DNA from: JAIYDJ01 sp031400505
Lineage (GTDB): Bacteria > Pseudomonadota > Alphaproteobacteria > Rhodobacterales > Rhodobacteraceae
Assembly (NCBI GenBank): GCA_031400505.1
Contig: JANNPZ010000019.1
Span: 1 to 64,000, forward strand
Direction: 5' to 3'
Length of the DNA: 64,000 bases
Numbering within the stretch: the stretch's first letter is position 1; each line of letters starts with the position of its first letter. The notes under the pieces are model-generated. The model did no database searches and was not told the DNA's origin. It worked only from the letters and a program-made list of their open reading frames with translations. A program made the position numbers and the translations under genes. Below, in pieces: positions 61,632-64,000 of the stretch.

Positions 61632-62406
61632 CGATTTCTTGTTGCGCGCGGCAGTGGCCGGAGTGGGCTTGTCGCTGGCGACAGGGCCGCTCGGATGTTT
61701 TGTCGTCTGGCGCAAGATGGCCTATTTCGGGGATGCGACGGCGCATGCGGCGATCCTAGGCGTGGCGCTGGCGTTGGCCACCGATCTGCCGGTCGGGCTG
61801 GGCACGCTGATGGTGGCGCTGGCGATGGCGGGCACCGTGGCGGGCCTTGCAGCGCGCGGTTGGGCGATGGACACTACCTTGGGCGTGCTGGCGCATTCGG
61901 CTTTGGCGCTTGGGCTGGTGGCCATCAGCTTTGTCCCCGGCGCGCGGACTGACCTTGCGGCCTATCTGTTTGGCGACATTCTGGCGGTGACACGCGGGGA
62001 TCTCGGCTTCATCTGGGGCGGGGCTGTGCTGGTGGTGGGCCTGATGGTCTGGCGCTGGCAAGGGCTGCTGACTGCGACGCTGAGCGAGGATCTGGCCTAT
62101 GCATCGGGCGTCAGCCCCGACCGCGAGCGGCTGATCCTGACGCTGGCGCTGGCGGTGACGGTGGCCGTCGCGATCAAGGTCGTGGGTGCGCTCTTGATCG
62201 CGGCGATGCTGATCATCCCGGCGGCGGCGGCCCGTGGGGTGACGCGAACGCCCGAAGCCATGGCGGCGACGGCTGTGGTGATCGGGGCGGCGTCGACCCT
62301 TGTCGGCCTTGGCCTGTCGCTATGGCAGGATACCCCCGCCGGGCCGTCGATCATCGTGGCGGCGGCGGCGATGTTCGGGATTTCGACCGCGCTGCGGCGG
62401 CGATAA
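61624..62406 (+). CDS. znuB: Zinc ABC transporter permease ZnuB
   Basis: 260 aa, ABC-3 family with about seven to eight helices. MAYFGDATAHAAILG, VLAHSALALGLV and the late IKVVGALLIAAMLIIPAA are signatures. The start at 61624 overlaps the znuC end. Completes the zur-znuC-znuB unit. Confidence 0.94.
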   Translation: MLDDFLLRAAVAGVGLSLATGPLGCFVVWRKMAYFGDATAHAAILGVALALATDLPVGLGTLMVALAMAGTVAGLAARGWAMDTTLGVLAHSALALGLVAISFVPGARTDLAAYLFGDILAVTRGDLGFIWGGAVLVVGLMVWRWQGLLTATLSEDLAYASGVSPDRERLILTLALAVTVAVAIKVVGALLIAAMLIIPAAAARGVTRTPEAMAATAVVIGAASTLVGLGLSLWQDTPAGPSIIVAAAAMFGISTALRRR

Positions 62407-62513
62407 GCGACGCTTTCCGCGCTACATGTCGTTTTTTGCCGGGCAATGTCGGCTTGCCTTGCCCGCACGGCACCGCTTGCGGCACATATGACGCAAACAG
62501 CAGCGAGGCCCCC

Positions 62514-64000
62514 ATGAAAACCCATGTCAAAGCTTTGGTCGTCGGTGGCGGTGCGGTCGGCACCGGGATTGCCTATCATCTGGCACGTGCCGGATGGGAC
62601 ACGATGCTGGTCGAGCGTGACGAGCTGACTTCAGGCTCCACCTGGCACGCGGCGGGGCTTTTGCCACTGTTCAACATGGGCTATGCCACCACGCATATCC
62701 ACAAATACAGCGTCGATTTCTACAAGGGGCTTGAGGCCGAGACCGGCCTTAACCCGGGCTTTTACGTCGTGGGCAACCTGCGGATGGCGCAACATCAGCA
62801 GAGGATGGATGAATACATGCTTTATTCGTCCGTGGCGGAAACGGCAGATGTCTATCACGAATTCCTGACGCCGCGCGAGATCAAGGACCGCTGGCCGCTG
62901 GTGCGCACCGAAGACCTGATCGGCGCACTTTATCATCCGCAGGACGGCTACATCAACCCGGCGGACGTGACGCAAGCCATTGCCAAGGGCGCGCGGCAGT
63001 TTGGCTGCACCTTCGAGCGCAAGGTGCAGGTTGATGGCTATCGCTGGACGGGGTCGGAATGGATCGTGTCCTGCACGCGGATGGTTGAACAAGGCGGCAA
63101 CCTCGTGGCGTCCGATGACCGCTTTGACATCGTGGCCGAGCATGTGGTCACTGCGACCGGCAACCACGCGCAGCGCAGCGCGCGCCTCTTGGGCATCCGC
63201 ACCCCCGCCGTGGTGGTCGAGCATCAGTATATCGTCACCGAACCCGACCCCGCCCTGGTTGAATGGCGCAAGGCCAACCCGCAGCACCCCGTTTTGCGCG
63301 ACGCCGATGCCAAATGGTATGTGCGCGAAGAGCGTGGCGGATGGATCCTTGGGCCTTACGAAAAGGGCGCCCCCGCCCGGTTCCAATACGGGGTGCCAGA
63401 GGCATTCCGTGCCGATCTGTTCCCGCTGGACCTTGAGCGGATCGAGAAGGAATACATGTCCTTCATCCACCGTATCCCGTCTTCGGAAACCGTGGGGTTG
63501 AAGGACGATTTCAACGGCCCGATCTGCTATACCCCCGACGGCAACCCGCTGGTCGGCCCTGCGCCTGGGTTGCAGAACATGTGGCTGGCGGAAGGTTTTT
63601 CGTTCGGGATCACGGCGGCTGGTGGCACGGGCCATTACCTTGCCCAGATGATGACGGCGGGCGAGGCCGAGATCGACATGGCCAGCCTTGATCCCAAGCG
63701 GTTCGGGTCGGATTGGATGACATCCGAATATGCCGCGCGCAAGAACGAGGAATGCTATGACCACGTTTTTGTGCTGCATCATCCGGATGAAGAGCGTGAA
63801 GCCGCGCGCCCCCTGCGCACGGCGCCTGTCTATGACCGCCAAAAGGCGCTGGGCGCGCAGATGGGCCAAGTCAACGGCTGGGAACGCCCGATCTACTATG
63901 GTCCCTTGAATGCAGCCGCGGATTTTGACCATCATGCGCGGTCTTTCCGGCGGGGCGGTTGGTGGCAATATGCCGTGGACGAGGCACGCGCGATCCGCGA
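62514..64000 (+). CDS. Dimethylglycine/sarcosine dehydrogenase-like protein (partial, runs off the window)
   Basis: N-terminal 495 residues of a long FAD protein; the frame stays open to the window edge. The FAD motif VVGGGAVGTGIAYHLA is at about 9-24, and TSGSTWHAAGLLP plus the DAO/FAD-oxidoreductase central domain (EGFSFGITAAGGTGHYLAQ) match the DMGDH/SDH family. The C-terminal GcvT-like folate domain would lie outside. It demethylates or oxidises methylated glycines. Start at 62514 after GAGG. Confidence 0.85.
   Translation, partial: MKTHVKALVVGGGAVGTGIAYHLARAGWDTMLVERDELTSGSTWHAAGLLPLFNMGYATTHIHKYSVDFYKGLEAETGLNPGFYVVGNLRMAQHQQRMDEYMLYSSVAETADVYHEFLTPREIKDRWPLVRTEDLIGALYHPQDGYINPADVTQAIAKGARQFGCTFERKVQVDGYRWTGSEWIVSCTRMVEQGGNLVASDDRFDIVAEHVVTATGNHAQRSARLLGIRTPAVVVEHQYIVTEPDPALVEWRKANPQHPVLRDADAKWYVREERGGWILGPYEKGAPARFQYGVPEAFRADLFPLDLERIEKEYMSFIHRIPSSETVGLKDDFNGPICYTPDGNPLVGPAPGLQNMWLAEGFSFGITAAGGTGHYLAQMMTAGEAEIDMASLDPKRFGSDWMTSEYAARKNEECYDHVFVLHHPDEEREAARPLRTAPVYDRQKALGAQMGQVNGWERPIYYGPLNAAADFDHHARSFRRGGWWQYAVDEARAIR

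Overview
The window is a 64 kb piece of a high-GC alphaproteobacterial chromosome, most likely Rhodobacterales (Rhodobacter/Roseobacter relatives). This rests on the aa3-oxidase assembly order ctaC-ctaB-coxF-ctaG-ctaE-surf1, a selenide water dikinase fused to a flavin oxidoreductase, a complete beta-hydroxyaspartate cycle cluster with its IclR regulator, and a membrane PuuD urate oxidase. I see no CRISPR array, prophage, insertion sequence or rRNA. One tRNA is present. The genus cannot be fixed from the sequence alone.

Layout. 0.2-5 kb: D-xylose uptake and catabolism (xylH, single-domain ATPase, xylB, xylA), then tex. 7.4-10 kb: membrane protein, glutathione transferase and tldD on the minus strand, divergent from 10-17.5 kb: cytochrome c oxidase subunits and assembly factors, threonine synthase, an M16 protease and a GNAT enzyme. 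17.5-21 kb: DUF1697 protein, metallo-hydrolase, GlcD-type FAD oxidase and a signal-less binding protein. 21.4-26.8 kb (minus strand): apt and mtnP (adenine salvage), mnmH (tRNA selenouridine), argE, EcsC-like protein, GNAT. 26.9-33.2 kb: flavin reductase, the selD fusion, rpoN and a HyuA-like protein. At 33.4 kb lies a tRNA-Met with a mismatched acceptor pair, followed by a gene-free stretch. 33.8-36 kb: acyl-CoA:carboxylate CoA-transferase and a DUF533 protein.

36.2-41.5 kb holds bhcR and the divergent bhcABCD genes for glyoxylate assimilation, followed by a GAPDH and a BciB/F420-hydrogenase-beta-like iron-sulfur protein. 44-44.8 kb is a decayed stretch with a DUF4198 remnant. 44.8-50.4 kb is a urate-to-glyoxylate pathway: puuD, uraH, a PuuE/OHCU-decarboxylase fusion, ureidoglycine aminohydrolase and ureidoglycolate lyase, with a LysR regulator. 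Its product glyoxylate is the substrate of the neighbouring bhc cycle. 50.4-58.1 kb is an inositol-type cluster: LacI regulator, TIM-barrel isomerase, ABC transporter, inositol-dehydrogenase-like enzyme and, divergently, a desaturase-like diiron protein with a MocE-type Rieske ferredoxin. It resembles rhizopine (moc) catabolism and is the most interesting metabolic locus here. 58.2-62.4 kb: galM, then znuA divergent from zur-znuC-znuB around a perfect Zur-type palindrome. The window ends inside a dimethylglycine/sarcosine dehydrogenase-like gene.

Across the window an intergenic repeat recurs five times: GC-rich hairpins followed by a conserved roughly 21-base T-rich core. It abuts stop or start codons, and two copies sit inside or just after the bhc operon. 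Candidate regulatory palindromes were read directly for Zur, a LacI-family regulator, BhcR and FNR.
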